A DNA stretch of 18,508 nucleotides from Nitrososphaeraceae archaeon (GTDB lineage: Archaea; Thermoproteota; Nitrososphaeria; Nitrososphaerales; Nitrososphaeraceae): the NCBI GenBank assembly GCA_025937665.1, contig JAICQW010000015.1:1-18508 (forward strand), in the 5' to 3' direction. A model generated the notes under the pieces. That model was not told where the DNA came from. It was given only the letters and a program-made list of their open reading frames with translations, and made no database searches. Every line of letters begins with the position of its first letter. Positions within the stretch are counted from its first letter, which is position 1. Below are positions 1 to 6,659 of the stretch, piece by piece. The position numbers were made by a program, and so were the translations under genes.

Positions 1-1
1 G

Positions 2-355
2 AGAGCATTCATCAACATGGCATTCGATCCCCGTACTGTCACAGAACAAACAATTGAGGAGTTTATAGACAGAATGAAACTTCCAAATGCAAAGTATGCT
101 TTCATGTCCACCATGTTAGGAATAAGAAACACTGCAAATCTGTCCTCTAGACTTGGCAAAATACTCTCACCAACAATTATTGTTTGGGGTGAGCAAGATG
201 AAATGATTCCGGTCAAATATGCCGAAGATTATAGGAATATTCCTAATTCTAATTTGCAAATAATCCCGAAATGCGGTCATACACCTTTTACTGAAAAACC
301 AGAAGCATTTTCAAAAATAGCTATTGATTTCTTAAGATTCAATAATATTAAATAA
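2..355 (+). CDS. alpha/beta hydrolase, C-terminal part (5' end outside window)
   Basis: The reading frame is open back to base 2, so the ATG at 17 is probably internal and the gene starts upstream of the window. What is visible is the C-terminal third of an alpha/beta-hydrolase fold. The strand-plus-acid motif VWGEQDEMIP carries the catalytic Asp (residue 61 counted from the ATG at 17). KCGHTPF carries the catalytic His (residue 88), followed by the usual final helix. The nucleophile elbow is not in the window, so the substrate cannot be read. The stop is 22 bp before the AbrB-tailed PHA-linked gene on the same strand, which suggests one transcript. By context it could be a PHA depolymerase or another ester/thioester hydrolase; that is inference only. 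Confidence 0.85.
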   Translation, partial: RAFINMAFDPRTVTEQTIEEFIDRMKLPNAKYAFMSTMLGIRNTANLSSRLGKILSPTIIVWGEQDEMIPVKYAEDYRNIPNSNLQIIPKCGHTPFTEKPEAFSKIAIDFLRFNNIK

Positions 356-377
356 ACGCCCATTCAAAATTACATGT

Positions 378-686
378 ATGTCCGATAAGCCGGAAGCTAA
401 TGACGATATGGAGTCGTACAAGAAAGCAATAGATGGCACAACTCAGGCACAGCAAGATTTCTTGAAGAAATTTTCAAACCTGCAAGTGGATGCAATGCAG
501 AACTTCTTTTCAATGCTGCAGGGCTTGACCTTTTATCATGCAATGTTCAAGACTACTATCCAGAGTGGAGGGAGAATATCAATTCCAGAAGCAGAAAGAC
601 AGGCTTTGAAAATTGAAGATGGAGATCTTGTTCAAGTCATTGTAATTCCAATTGAAAGAAAACATAAGAATAATTCTGTCAAGTGA
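378..686 (+). CDS. AbrB/SpoVT-domain protein with phasin-like N-terminal helix (PHA granule/regulator candidate)
   Basis: A 102-residue protein in two parts. Residues about 18-60 form a long amphipathic helix rich in Phe, Gln and Met, of the kind phasins use to coat PHA granules. Residues about 62-92 (SGGRISIPEAERQALKIEDG) match a SpoVT/AbrB swapped-hairpin half-barrel: GRISIP, then a helix, then EDGDLVQVIVI. Haloarchaea have AbrB-type PhaR and phasin PhaP proteins tied to PHA granules, and this gene looks like both ideas in one chain. The ATG at 378 is chosen because the ATG at 374 runs into a stop after four codons. It lies 22 bp after the hydrolase and converges on phaC, with a 73-bp gap. 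Binding to DNA versus granule is not decided by sequence. Confidence 0.8.
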   Translation: MSDKPEANDDMESYKKAIDGTTQAQQDFLKKFSNLQVDAMQNFFSMLQGLTFYHAMFKTTIQSGGRISIPEAERQALKIEDGDLVQVIVIPIERKHKNNSVK

Positions 687-759
687 TCTAGAAGTAGGTT
701 GTTAGTTTATTAGTTCAGTTTTAGGAAATTAGAGCTAAATCAATAGGATTGACCCCTTT

Positions 760-1818
760 TTAGTTCGAACGGGTCTTAAGCCACTGTCCAACTTTTGGTA
801 ATACGTTATTTTGAGAATAGCTACTGGCAATCAAACCTACGTGACCTGTGTGGAAACGGATTAGTCGTTTATCCTCGCTGGAGACTACCTCATTTAGTGG
901 AACGCTGCATTCTGGAGAAACAAGATGATCTTCTTCTGCAACAATATTTAGAAGCGGTACGTTAATTTTCTTGAGGTCAATTGTGTCTTTCCCTAATTTA
1001 AATTGGTTCTTAAATAACAGGTTATTCTTATAGATATCATTTATCCACTGTTTTATTGTTTCACCAGCTATGGGCGGTGTGTCATACAACCATTTTTCTA
1101 TACGTAAAAAATTCTGAACAAAGGATTCATTCTCTATATTTTCAACCAGATTGAAGTATTTGTTAACACCCTGTTTGAAGGGTTTTAAGATGGAGTAACA
1201 TTCATAAAGTTTTTCTGGAGGCAAGATTCCTATTGTAGATACCAGTTTATCAATATCCATTTCCCTGGAAATGTTAGCAATGACAGTTGAATCTTTGCTG
1301 GTGTCAATGACAGGAGCTATTGTGACCAAATTCTTGATTTTTTCTTCGTGCAATGCAGTATACATGGCAGACATTGACGATCCCATACAATATCCGTGAA
1401 GAGTTATTTTTTCTGCAGAATTATTATTCTGAACTATTTCAACGCAATCATCAATATAGGAATTAACATAATCATCAAATGAGACAAACTTGTCCACCCT
1501 AGTCGGGGATTTCCAATCTAGTAGATAAATATCAAAACCTTGTGTTAAAAGATGACGAATCCAGCTTTTGTTTGGCTGTAGATCTAATACGTATGATCTA
1601 TTGATTAACGCATAAACAACTAGGATAGGAGTTGGAGAGACCTTTTTTACTAAACTGCGGTAATGTAAAAGTCTGAATAATCTTGTTTCATACACGATAT
1701 CATTTGGAGTATCCCCAACAGAGATATGATTACCTCTTGACAGTAACTCTATCGTTTTTGCTATCTTTGAGCAATCAATTTGATTCCGATTTTGGGTAGT
1801 TTTATCCTGGATTGTCAT
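760..1818 (-). CDS. phaC: class III poly(R)-hydroxyalkanoate synthase, catalytic subunit PhaC
   Basis: PhaC polymerises (R)-3-hydroxyacyl-CoA into PHA on the granule surface. The 352-residue length fits class III PhaC. The alpha/beta-hydrolase core carries the lipase-like box GYCMGS with nucleophile Cys144, the acid Asp297 in VAEEDHLVSP, and the base His326 in HTGHVGL. PLLNIVAEEDHLV and DWKSP (101-105) are typical of the family. The box ends in Ser where bacterial enzymes usually have a second Gly, a common small variation. The gene lies 18 bp after phaE on the same strand, so the two subunits are almost certainly co-transcribed. It converges on the AbrB/phasin-like gene. No thiolase or reductase for monomer supply lies in the window. 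Confidence 0.95.
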   Translation of the reverse strand: MTIQDKTTQNRNQIDCSKIAKTIELLSRGNHISVGDTPNDIVYETRLFRLLHYRSLVKKVSPTPILVVYALINRSYVLDLQPNKSWIRHLLTQGFDIYLLDWKSPTRVDKFVSFDDYVNSYIDDCVEIVQNNNSAEKITLHGYCMGSSMSAMYTALHEEKIKNLVTIAPVIDTSKDSTVIANISREMDIDKLVSTIGILPPEKLYECYSILKPFKQGVNKYFNLVENIENESFVQNFLRIEKWLYDTPPIAGETIKQWINDIYKNNLLFKNQFKLGKDTIDLKKINVPLLNIVAEEDHLVSPECSVPLNEVVSSEDKRLIRFHTGHVGLIASSYSQNNVLPKVGQWLKTRSN

Positions 1819-1836
1819 TTATATCATAACAATAGC

Positions 1837-2382
1837 TTATTTTCTTACTGGTTTTTCATAACCGTTTTTAATATTTCTTAAAGTCTTTTTCATTTCTTGA
1901 AGATCTTTTAGAACTTGATCCAATTCTGACCTAGTCGGGATGTTTAGTAAATTAAGGTTTTTTTCAACTATTTTATTAATGTAATTTATAAAATCGAGTT
2001 GTTTTGAATATACTTCATTATATGCCACAGAAAATTCTTTTGATGAAAATAGGGCACTATAGGCCTCTTCAAACGCATCAATTACCAGCAGCCTAAATCT
2101 CTCGGAATCAGGATTATTCATTTTAGAATCGGATCTGGATTTCAAAAGGACATTTCCAATTGCTTGGAATTGGGTTCTTGACATTTGTAACCAATAATTT
2201 GACATGTACTTCTGTAGGTCCATCAGAATTTGATTTAACTCTACGATATCTTGCACATATTCGTTGTAATCCTTTGTCAATGCACCAAAGATGCCTAGAG
2301 TAGGAAAATTTTGTAATTTCTTCCATTTTTCAAAAATATCATATTTTGTGAAATCGTTCAAAGTATTATTTTCATCGTTCAT
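1837..2382 (-). CDS. phaE: PHA synthase class III subunit PhaE (archaeal short form)
   Basis: A 181-residue helical protein just upstream of phaC. The middle (about 55-80, SNYWLQMSRTQFQAIG) and the C-terminal block LNLLNIPTRSELDQVLKDL (about 141-160), followed by a coiled-coil-like tail, match PhaE, which binds and activates PhaC. Bacterial PhaE is about twice as long; a length near 180 is what haloarchaeal and thaumarchaeal forms show. The start is the only good ATG, preceded by very A+T-rich DNA with possible TATA-like stretches at 2408-2425, none clearly placed. Codon and base use match phaC. The family is clear from the PTRSELD block together with the phaC neighbour. Confidence 0.9.
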   Translation of the reverse strand: MNDENNTLNDFTKYDIFEKWKKLQNFPTLGIFGALTKDYNEYVQDIVELNQILMDLQKYMSNYWLQMSRTQFQAIGNVLLKSRSDSKMNNPDSERFRLLVIDAFEEAYSALFSSKEFSVAYNEVYSKQLDFINYINKIVEKNLNLLNIPTRSELDQVLKDLQEMKKTLRNIKNGYEKPVRK

Positions 2383-2578
2383 TATCTTTTTACCTATTTA
2401 GTAATTTGATTATTTAGTATATTTACTTTAAATAAAAATCACACTAAATATTCTCTATTACTTTTCAATCTCAACGAAATACTGAGTATTGCCCCGTGTT
2501 GTGGGACTTGTGATCTCATTTACTTCATTTTATACTAAGAATACATTCATTGCTTTAATGTGAACTGATGAGTTGCTT

Positions 2579-2594
2579 AAGCTGGGCCGAGCTT
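2579..2594. repeat. short perfect hairpin in the phaE/zinc-ribbon divergent region
   Basis: AAGCT, a six-base G+C-rich loop (GGGCCG), then AGCTT. It lies in the 318-bp divergent gap 2383-2700. The ten bases GCTTTAATGT occur here just after it (2590-2600) and a near copy lies at 2552-2561. No gene was seen in this gap; it otherwise holds the promoter and inverted repeat listed next. Confidence 0.4.
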
Positions 2595-2611
2595 TAATGT
2601 AGGTTAAGGCA

Positions 2612-2620
2612 TTTATAAAA
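2612..2620 (+). promoter_or_regulatory. TATA box for the zinc-ribbon gene at 2701
   Basis: TTTATAAAA is a near-ideal archaeal TATA box. A start of transcription about 25 bp downstream would leave a leader of roughly 55-60 nt before the ATG at 2701, unlike the leaderless pattern of most genes here. Confidence 0.5.
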
Positions 2621-2661
2621 ATGTATTAATAAATAAAATTAATTGAGAGTGGCGCATTGCT

Positions 2662-2688
2662 TGGTTAATATGAGTGATTTACTAACCA
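2662..2688. promoter_or_regulatory. inverted repeat TGGTTA...TAACCA just before the ATG at 2701
   Basis: A perfect 6-bp inverted repeat with a 15-bp spacer ends 12 bp before the start codon. It could be an operator or a leader hairpin in the untranslated region predicted from the TATA box at 2612. Confidence 0.4.
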
Positions 2689-2700
2689 CATTTTAAACAG

Positions 2701-2958
2701 ATGACGGCGAATTTACAACTGAAATATGAAGACAATCCTAAAAGCAAAGAGAGGATATTTTTTCTATGCGAAGATTGCTTGTGGAGTATGACAGTGCTTG
2801 ACAAGTCTCACTTGGATGAAATAATTGGACGTGACAACACATGTCCAAGGTGCTGGCAAGATGACATATCGAGTTTTCCCCTAGTGCTGAATGAATCATT
2901 TACATATGAATATTCAGAAAAAAGAGGCATCGATATCAAGTTCGGACGCCAAAAGTAA
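2701..2958 (+). CDS. small zinc-ribbon protein, function unknown
   Basis: An 85-residue protein with two CxxC knuckles: FLCEDCLW (Cys23, Cys26) and NTCPRCW (Cys48, Cys51), spaced as in a single zinc ribbon. It has an aromatic, acidic C-terminus and no signal peptide or membrane segment, so it is cytoplasmic. Small one-ribbon proteins of this kind are numerous in Thaumarchaeota and mostly have no known role; transcription or nucleic-acid contact is a reasonable guess only. It stands alone, divergent from phaE. Composition and knuckle spacing make it a real gene. Confidence 0.75.
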   Translation: MTANLQLKYEDNPKSKERIFFLCEDCLWSMTVLDKSHLDEIIGRDNTCPRCWQDDISSFPLVLNESFTYEYSEKRGIDIKFGRQK

Positions 2959-3097
2959 GTGCAAATTTTTTATTATAGTTTTACGAAAGTAAAACAACGT
3001 AATCAAGATGTCCATTACTGGTGGCCCCTTCCTGAACAAATCGGGTCCATCAGTTTAGGTTCTTATTGTCAGAGGAAAATTTTTTATTTATCTTTCC

Positions 3098-3298
3098 CTA
3101 TCTTCTTTCAATATAGCAAGGACTTTCTGCGATATCATCATGCTTTTGAACCTGTTTGCATTTTTTTTCAGTTTCAAAACAAGGATGACCTTCGCCGACT
3201 TTATCGTAACAGAAAAGTTTCACAGCATTCACAAGACCGATTATTGGTGCTGAGGACAGCAATACAGAGACTATTAGGGATAAGCCAAGTAAGAACAT
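3098..3298 (-). CDS. small secreted four-cysteine protein, family member A
   Basis: A 66-residue precursor. Residues 1-25 are a clear signal peptide (hydrophobic core, ending GLVNA). The predicted mature chain of about 41 residues has Cys30, Cys40, Cys47 and Cys61. The spacing C-x9-C-x6-C-x13-C, with Lys at +5 and His at +6 from the third Cys, matches two other proteins in this window (8019-8237 and 16191-16409). An extracellular protein with four Cys would be expected to form two disulfides. It has its own A+T-rich promoter region, with an AATATTATTAA stretch at 3321-3331 about 27 bp from the ATG. An open frame on the other strand over this region has no protein-like features. Function unknown. 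Confidence 0.7.
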   Translation of the reverse strand: MFLLGLSLIVSVLLSSAPIIGLVNAVKLFCYDKVGEGHPCFETEKKCKQVQKHDDIAESPCYIERR

Positions 3299-3427
3299 AT
3301 TATATTCTGCACTTTATCAGTTAATAATATTCAAGAACTCCCTACAGTGTAGATCAGATATTACAACAAGAGATTAAAGATTCTGAACTTAGTCTTTCTC
3401 GTACTTATGTGTCAGGTTTTAACTTTA

Positions 3428-3685
3428 TTATTTCGCAACGGTTTCATTTAGCATCGAATGACAGAACATCTCGGCCATTATTCTATTATCCAGTGTTAAA
3501 TTTTTGATGAAATCTACTGCCGTTTGATTTAATATTAAAGTCTCATTTCCTATGGTTATATTTCCATTAGTGCAAATTCCATTGTCAGTTAGCATGCCGT
3601 AAACATGAGATGGAAAAAATATGATAATTGCTAGAGAGAAATAGACAAGAGTTGACGCCTTCAAAGGGTAATACCCACTGAGCAT
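3428..3685 (-). CDS. small secreted/anchored protein rich in N-glycosylation sequons
   Basis: An 85-residue protein. Residues about 9-30 are a hydrophobic signal or anchor segment (STLVYFSLAIIIFFPSHVYG). The remaining about 55 residues contain five N-x-T sequons (NIT, NET, NQT, NLT, NET) and two Cys (ICTNG and MFCHS). No family recognised. Sequon density this high fits an exported, heavily glycosylated archaeal surface peptide. It lies just 3' of the triple-hairpin region and reads away from it. The start is the ATG ahead of a charged, then hydrophobic N-terminus. Confidence 0.6.
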   Translation of the reverse strand: MLSGYYPLKASTLVYFSLAIIIFFPSHVYGMLTDNGICTNGNITIGNETLILNQTAVDFIKNLTLDNRIMAEMFCHSMLNETVAK

Positions 3686-3749
3686 TAACTTTTTTATAAT
3701 TTAATGTACAATGATTGTATAACGAAACACCAATGACACCTTTTCCAAT

Positions 3750-3792
3750 CTGACGGGTCCGCTAGAGTCCCAAATTTTCTAGGGCCGGTCAG
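3750..3792. repeat. hairpin element H1
   Basis: CTGAC (3750-3754) pairs with GTCAG (3788-3792), and CTAGA (3762-3766) with TCTAG (3778-3782), with G+C-rich partly paired arms between. It shares the left-arm core GACGGGTCCG and the right-arm AGGGCC...TCAGTT with H3 at 3958, so the two look like related elements and not chance hairpins. Confidence 0.6.
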
Positions 3793-3844
3793 TTCGGTTA
3801 ATTATTTATTTTCCTTTACTCAAAATAGTATTTCTTCTTTCAAG

Positions 3845-3899
3845 CCTGGTTGGGAGGAAGGATCTTTTTATCTAGTCCCGTCCTAATCTCCCAATCAGG
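3845..3899. repeat. hairpin element H2
   Basis: CCTGGTTGGGAG (3845-3856) pairs over 12 positions with CTCCCAATCAGG (3888-3899), with one G-T pair. The 31-bp interior can pair further (AGGA/TCCT). This is the longest continuous stem in the window. Confidence 0.65.
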
Positions 3900-3957
3900 T
3901 TAAACTTATATAATTTAGTGACTAGAACAAATATAATATAACACCATTTCCTAATCC

Positions 3958-3994
3958 TGATGGGTCCGGTTCGTCTTCAGTCAGGGCCCCATCA
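3958..3994. repeat. hairpin element H3
   Basis: TGATGGG (3958-3964) pairs with CCCATCA (3988-3994), extended inward by CC/GG and outward by further partial pairing. Its left arm matches H1 (GAYGGGTCCG), and CTGATGGGTCC resembles CAGATGGGTCT of the 65-bp elements at 17365 and 18370. H1-H3 fill most of the 439-bp gap 3686-4124; no gene was seen there. A TATA-like TTATATAATT at 3906-3915 lies between H2 and H3. Confidence 0.6.
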
Positions 3995-4096
3995 TCAGTT
4001 CTGATTTAAATCTAAAAGTAAAATAATTGGACATTTGTTGTTACTATAAGAAACAACAACATTTAATCCAGTGGAGATTCGGTAAGTCTTGAAGTG

Positions 4097-4104
4097 TTAA
4101 ATAA
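4097..4104 (+). promoter_or_regulatory. TATA box for the LEA-like gene
   Basis: TTAAATAA is centred about 24 bp before the ATG at 4125, which predicts a leaderless or near-leaderless mRNA. Confidence 0.5.
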
Positions 4105-4124
4105 CTTATTGTAGTGAGTTAATC

Positions 4125-4463
4125 ATGACTGAAGACAATTCTAAAGAAGAAAACGCTTTTGATAAAGTAAAAAAGGGAGTTAAGGAAGTAGTCGGTGGCA
4201 CTGCAGGAGTAGTTGAAGGAACTGCACAGGGAATTAAGGAGGCCGTTGAAGACACTAAGGAAGGAGTAGAAGAAACTGCAGAAGAAGTTAAAGAAGGAGT
4301 TGAGGACACACATACGTATACCAAGTCATATGATCAAACTGAAAACAGAGAATATGATAAAGCAGGAGGAAACGAACCGATGAATCCGGAAGATATCGCC
4401 TCACACGAGCCAACTGCCGTAAAGAGAGATAAGAATCAGGGGACTTCAGGCGATCCCGTCTAA
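4125..4463 (+). CDS. LEA-like / apolipoprotein-like amphipathic stress protein
   Basis: A 112-residue, highly charged, Cys-free protein. Residues about 13-63 are an imperfect 11-residue amphipathic repeat, with steps such as KKGVKEVVGG, AGVVEGTAQGIKEAVEDTK and EGVEETAEEVKEGVED. This is the pattern of group 3 late-embryogenesis-abundant proteins and related desiccation or osmotic-stress proteins. The C-terminal half (about 64-112) is polar, low in hydrophobics and probably disordered. There is no signal peptide, so it is cytoplasmic. A role in membrane or protein protection during drying would suit a soil archaeon; this is inference from composition. An open frame on the opposite strand here is only a mirror of the repeat. 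Confidence 0.75.
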   Translation: MTEDNSKEENAFDKVKKGVKEVVGGTAGVVEGTAQGIKEAVEDTKEGVEETAEEVKEGVEDTHTYTKSYDQTENREYDKAGGNEPMNPEDIASHEPTAVKRDKNQGTSGDPV

Positions 4464-4596
4464 TCTTTCTTTGTTAGCTCTACCAAGTATGTAAAGATCA
4501 ATAAAAAATTGGGCAACAATATAATCCTCCGCGATTAGAATACTACATTAGAGATTCTTAGCTCATTATTCGTATATTCTGATATTTGTATAACTA

Positions 4597-4665
4597 GATA
4601 ATTTCTTATCATTTCACGATAAGATTATCAGGATTCGATGATTTGTTCCTCATTATCTATCGAAT
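4597..4665. terminator. tandem hairpins between convergent genes
   Basis: The first hairpin pairs GATAAT..CTTATC (4597-4610) with GATAAGATTATC (4618-4629) over 12 bp, with a 2-nt bulge and a 7-nt loop. The second pairs ATTCGAT (4633-4639) with ATCGAAT (4659-4665). They lie in the 266-bp gap between the convergent LEA-like and cupredoxin genes. A two-way transcription stop or an mRNA 3'-end structure is the simplest reading. Confidence 0.45.
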
Positions 4666-4729
4666 TTTACACTTTACCTTTTCGCCTTTTGTTTGTACTT
4701 GAAAACGTTTCCTATTCTAGACGGTGAGA

Positions 4730-5554
4730 TTAACTGGTCTTAAGTTCGAATAAGACCCTACTTGGATTTTCTACAAGCTTGTTGTTCACAGACACTATTT
4801 GGACGTCTATCTGATATGAAGACCCATTCTTGAAGTTTGATTGCACATGGTATGCTCCCGTGCTACTGAAATCTGGACCGTGAGAAGTAGTTTGATCTTG
4901 CAAGGCGATTAACTCCAGCAGTAGAGGTTCGCCAGCAGTAGTGAACCACCTAGAGAATAGGGTGTTATTACTATGACCTTCGGCAATAGTTACGTTATAG
5001 GTAACTGGAGTAGTTCCATCTAGCGGTATCGTCTGTGGATTGATATTCAGTAATACCCTTGGATGTATCGTGACGTTCCAAGTTGCGCCCGAACCTATAC
5101 CGATTTTAAAGCCCTCGCCTGTGAAAAATGCATCACTACTATAAACCGAAGCAACTCTCCATGGATGAATGTTACAGTGATATAGAAACTCACCAGGTTC
5201 ATTAAATGTGAATTCAAAGAACGAGTTTGCAGATGCTGGCATTATCCCTGAATTAAATTCTGATCCTTCATTCGGAGCGTCTGGTTCTCCGCTCGTTACC
5301 GTGTGCGGCTGCTCAATGTCGTTATTAAACCAGGCAACCGTAGTACCAACCGGAACTGCAATTTTCGGAGGATAATAATGATATGTACTATCTTTTTGAG
5401 CCGCACCAGGAATTATGCTTACTGCATAATCAGCATTAGTACTTGGTAATGTAAACATACTGCCGGTTTGAGCAAATATGCCAAAATTCATTAATCCTAT
5501 GAAGGCGAAAAGCAGAGTCAACCCAACAGAGGCAGCAAAAATGAAATAATTCAT
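4730..5554 (-). CDS. membrane-anchored cupredoxin (plastocyanin/amicyanin-like) lacking the axial Met
   Basis: A 274-residue protein. Residues about 4-28 are a signal peptide or N-terminal anchor. Residues about 42-140 are a type 1 blue-copper domain: PHTVTSG gives His84 and FLYHCNIHPW gives Cys127 and His130, three of the four usual ligands. In the HPWM loop of this family the fourth ligand is Met; here it is Arg133 (HPWRVASV), and no Met lies at the plastocyanin spacing either. Residues about 150-274 form a second, beta-rich domain with several N-glycosylation sequons. Cupredoxins are abundant in ammonia-oxidising archaea as extracellular electron carriers. It is transcribed alone from a TATA box at 5576-5583. 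Electron transfer or copper binding is likely; the altered site may shift the redox potential. Confidence 0.9.
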   Translation of the reverse strand: MNYFIFAASVGLTLLFAFIGLMNFGIFAQTGSMFTLPSTNADYAVSIIPGAAQKDSTYHYYPPKIAVPVGTTVAWFNNDIEQPHTVTSGEPDAPNEGSEFNSGIMPASANSFFEFTFNEPGEFLYHCNIHPWRVASVYSSDAFFTGEGFKIGIGSGATWNVTIHPRVLLNINPQTIPLDGTTPVTYNVTIAEGHSNNTLFSRWFTTAGEPLLLELIALQDQTTSHGPDFSSTGAYHVQSNFKNGSSYQIDVQIVSVNNKLVENPSRVLFELKTS

Positions 5555-5575
5555 ACCAGACTCACCATTTTTTAC

Positions 5576-5583
5576 TATTTAAA
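5576..5583 (-). promoter_or_regulatory. TATA box for the cupredoxin gene
   Basis: Read on the - strand, TTTAAATA is centred about 26 bp before the ATG at 5554, predicting a leaderless mRNA and supporting that start. Confidence 0.6.
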
Positions 5584-5762
5584 TTTTTAGAGTTTTGTCG
5601 GCTTTATCTTTCCAATCATCAGATTCGATGAGAGGCGAACCAAGAAAGGCTTGTTATTTGCAATCAGTCGTCATCGGCTGTCGATATTTATTGTAACGGA
5701 AGTTTATCAAAGCGATTATCATTACACTATTGTATGTCGAGAAGAGATATTGCTGTATTCAA

Positions 5763-6056
5763 TTAGCGACTAGAATCGTATACAATATTTACCATACCTT
5801 TCTCTCTTGCAGTATCAGGATCTACCTTGTCATTTTGTCTAAATCTCTTAGATCTGGGTTTGCCTTTATTCTTTTTCCTTTGAGTTGCTCTGCTATCGGT
5901 ACTTAAAAATGTAAATTCATTTTCAAATGGGTTAGAAGTTGTTTCTACAGAATCTTTTATCTTACTATCAAAATGTGTTTCATGTAATCCAAATGTGTTA
6001 CCACAAGAATAACATGATAAGAATTGTTCATCATCCGGCGCTGGAGGTTCTCTCAT
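5763..6056 (-). CDS. small zinc-knuckle protein with basic tail, function unknown
   Basis: A 97-residue protein. The N-terminus carries SCYSCGNTFGLHETHF, which places Cys15, Cys18, His25 and His28 as one compact zinc knuckle. A polar stretch follows, then a basic segment (KKNKGKPRSKRFRQ, about 61-74) that could bind nucleic acid. Its ATG overlaps the TGA of the upstream gene (ATGA at 6053-6056), so translation is coupled. The pattern CYxCG...LHE followed by an NPFE segment and a basic tail is, from memory, a recurrent thaumarchaeal arrangement without known function. Confidence 0.7.
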   Translation of the reverse strand: MREPPAPDDEQFLSCYSCGNTFGLHETHFDSKIKDSVETTSNPFENEFTFLSTDSRATQRKKNKGKPRSKRFRQNDKVDPDTAREKGMVNIVYDSSR

Positions 6057-6307
6057 CTTTTTATTTTAGGGCCTATTTTATTATGAATTTCATACTCTAA
6101 ACAGTGTGGGCATTCTCGGATTCTAAGACTATCATCATCAGCATTATAATCAAGAAATGCAAAGAATTTACCCTTATCATCTCTTAATTCTGAAGTGTAA
6201 CCAACTAAATCCAAGTTATCATTATAATATGGGTATCTAGTTTCTTCCAGGTCTAGACCGTCTTCGCTACCATCTTCTATTGTAAGAAAGTGTTTTTCTT
6301 TATTCAT
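6053..6307 (-). CDS. small acidic protein with one CPHC knuckle, function unknown
   Basis: An 84-residue, strongly acidic protein (EDGSEDGLDLEE near the N-terminus). ECPHCLEYEIHNK at residues 65-77 provides Cys66, Cys69 and a nearby His for metal binding. No signal or membrane segment. Its ATG overlaps the stop of the broken gene upstream (ATGA at 6304-6307), and its own stop overlaps the next ATG, so it is the middle gene of a three-gene overlapping operon. The acidic charge contrasts with the basic tail of the next gene; the two might pair, but that is a guess. Confidence 0.65.
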   Translation of the reverse strand: MNKEKHFLTIEDGSEDGLDLEETRYPYYNDNLDLVGYTSELRDDKGKFFAFLDYNADDDSLRIRECPHCLEYEIHNKIGPKIKR

Positions 6308-6607
6308 CTTCTTATTCTATTTTCCCATTTTTTGAAACATGATTCACAGTATCTTTCAATTAGTTTAGCGCCTCCAACATCATACCACACCCTATAAGCA
6401 GGATATTCACCTCATAAAGTACAGAGTCCTTCATACAGTTCCACTAATCTTTTTCTTGCCACTTCATAGGAAAATCTTTTGTGATAAGTATATTCATAGG
6501 AGTAACCGTTTTTGTTGATTATTATCCTAGTTTTGGGTACCGGCTCACCTTTCTTTATCTTGTCTATTTCATCTGCTTTGTTCGTCCAATAGTTGCATAT
6601 CCTTCAT
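6304..6607 (-). pseudogene. broken zinc-knuckle gene, first in the overlapping operon
   Basis: From the ATG at 6605-6607 the frame reads MKDMQLLDEQS, then must shift by one base. After that it reads a coherent protein, ADEIDKIKKGEPVPKT followed by IIINKNGYSYEYTYHKRFSYE, then VARKRLVELYEGL. An in-frame TGA lies at 6412-6414, followed by GEYPAYRVWYD and a C-terminal YCESCFKKW knuckle. The true stop overlaps the next ATG as ATGA. The restored length is about 100 residues. One frame error plus one stop, with protein-like sequence on both sides of each, indicates a decaying gene. No other gene explains this stretch. Confidence 0.6.
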
Positions 6608-6659
6608 ACTTGAGCGGGTGTTTTGAGAACTAATCTTATTTATTAAACCAGTTTTACGA

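Noticed and set aside
751..775. GACCC/GGGTC hairpin between the convergent PHA genes as a terminator.
   Set aside because: Only 5 bp with a 15-nt loop, and its right arm is phaC coding sequence.
2959..3324. 121-codon open frame on the + strand right after the zinc-ribbon gene.
   Set aside because: GTG start with zero spacing and aromatic-rich chance composition; it lies opposite the signal-peptide gene 3098-3298.
4106..4324. Ser/Thr/Pro-rich open frames on the - strand.
   Set aside because: Mirror images of the LEA-like repeat on the + strand.
6412..6414. In-frame TGA read as selenocysteine.
   Set aside because: No metal or redox context at that site, no SECIS-like hairpin noticed, and the same gene has a separate frame shift.
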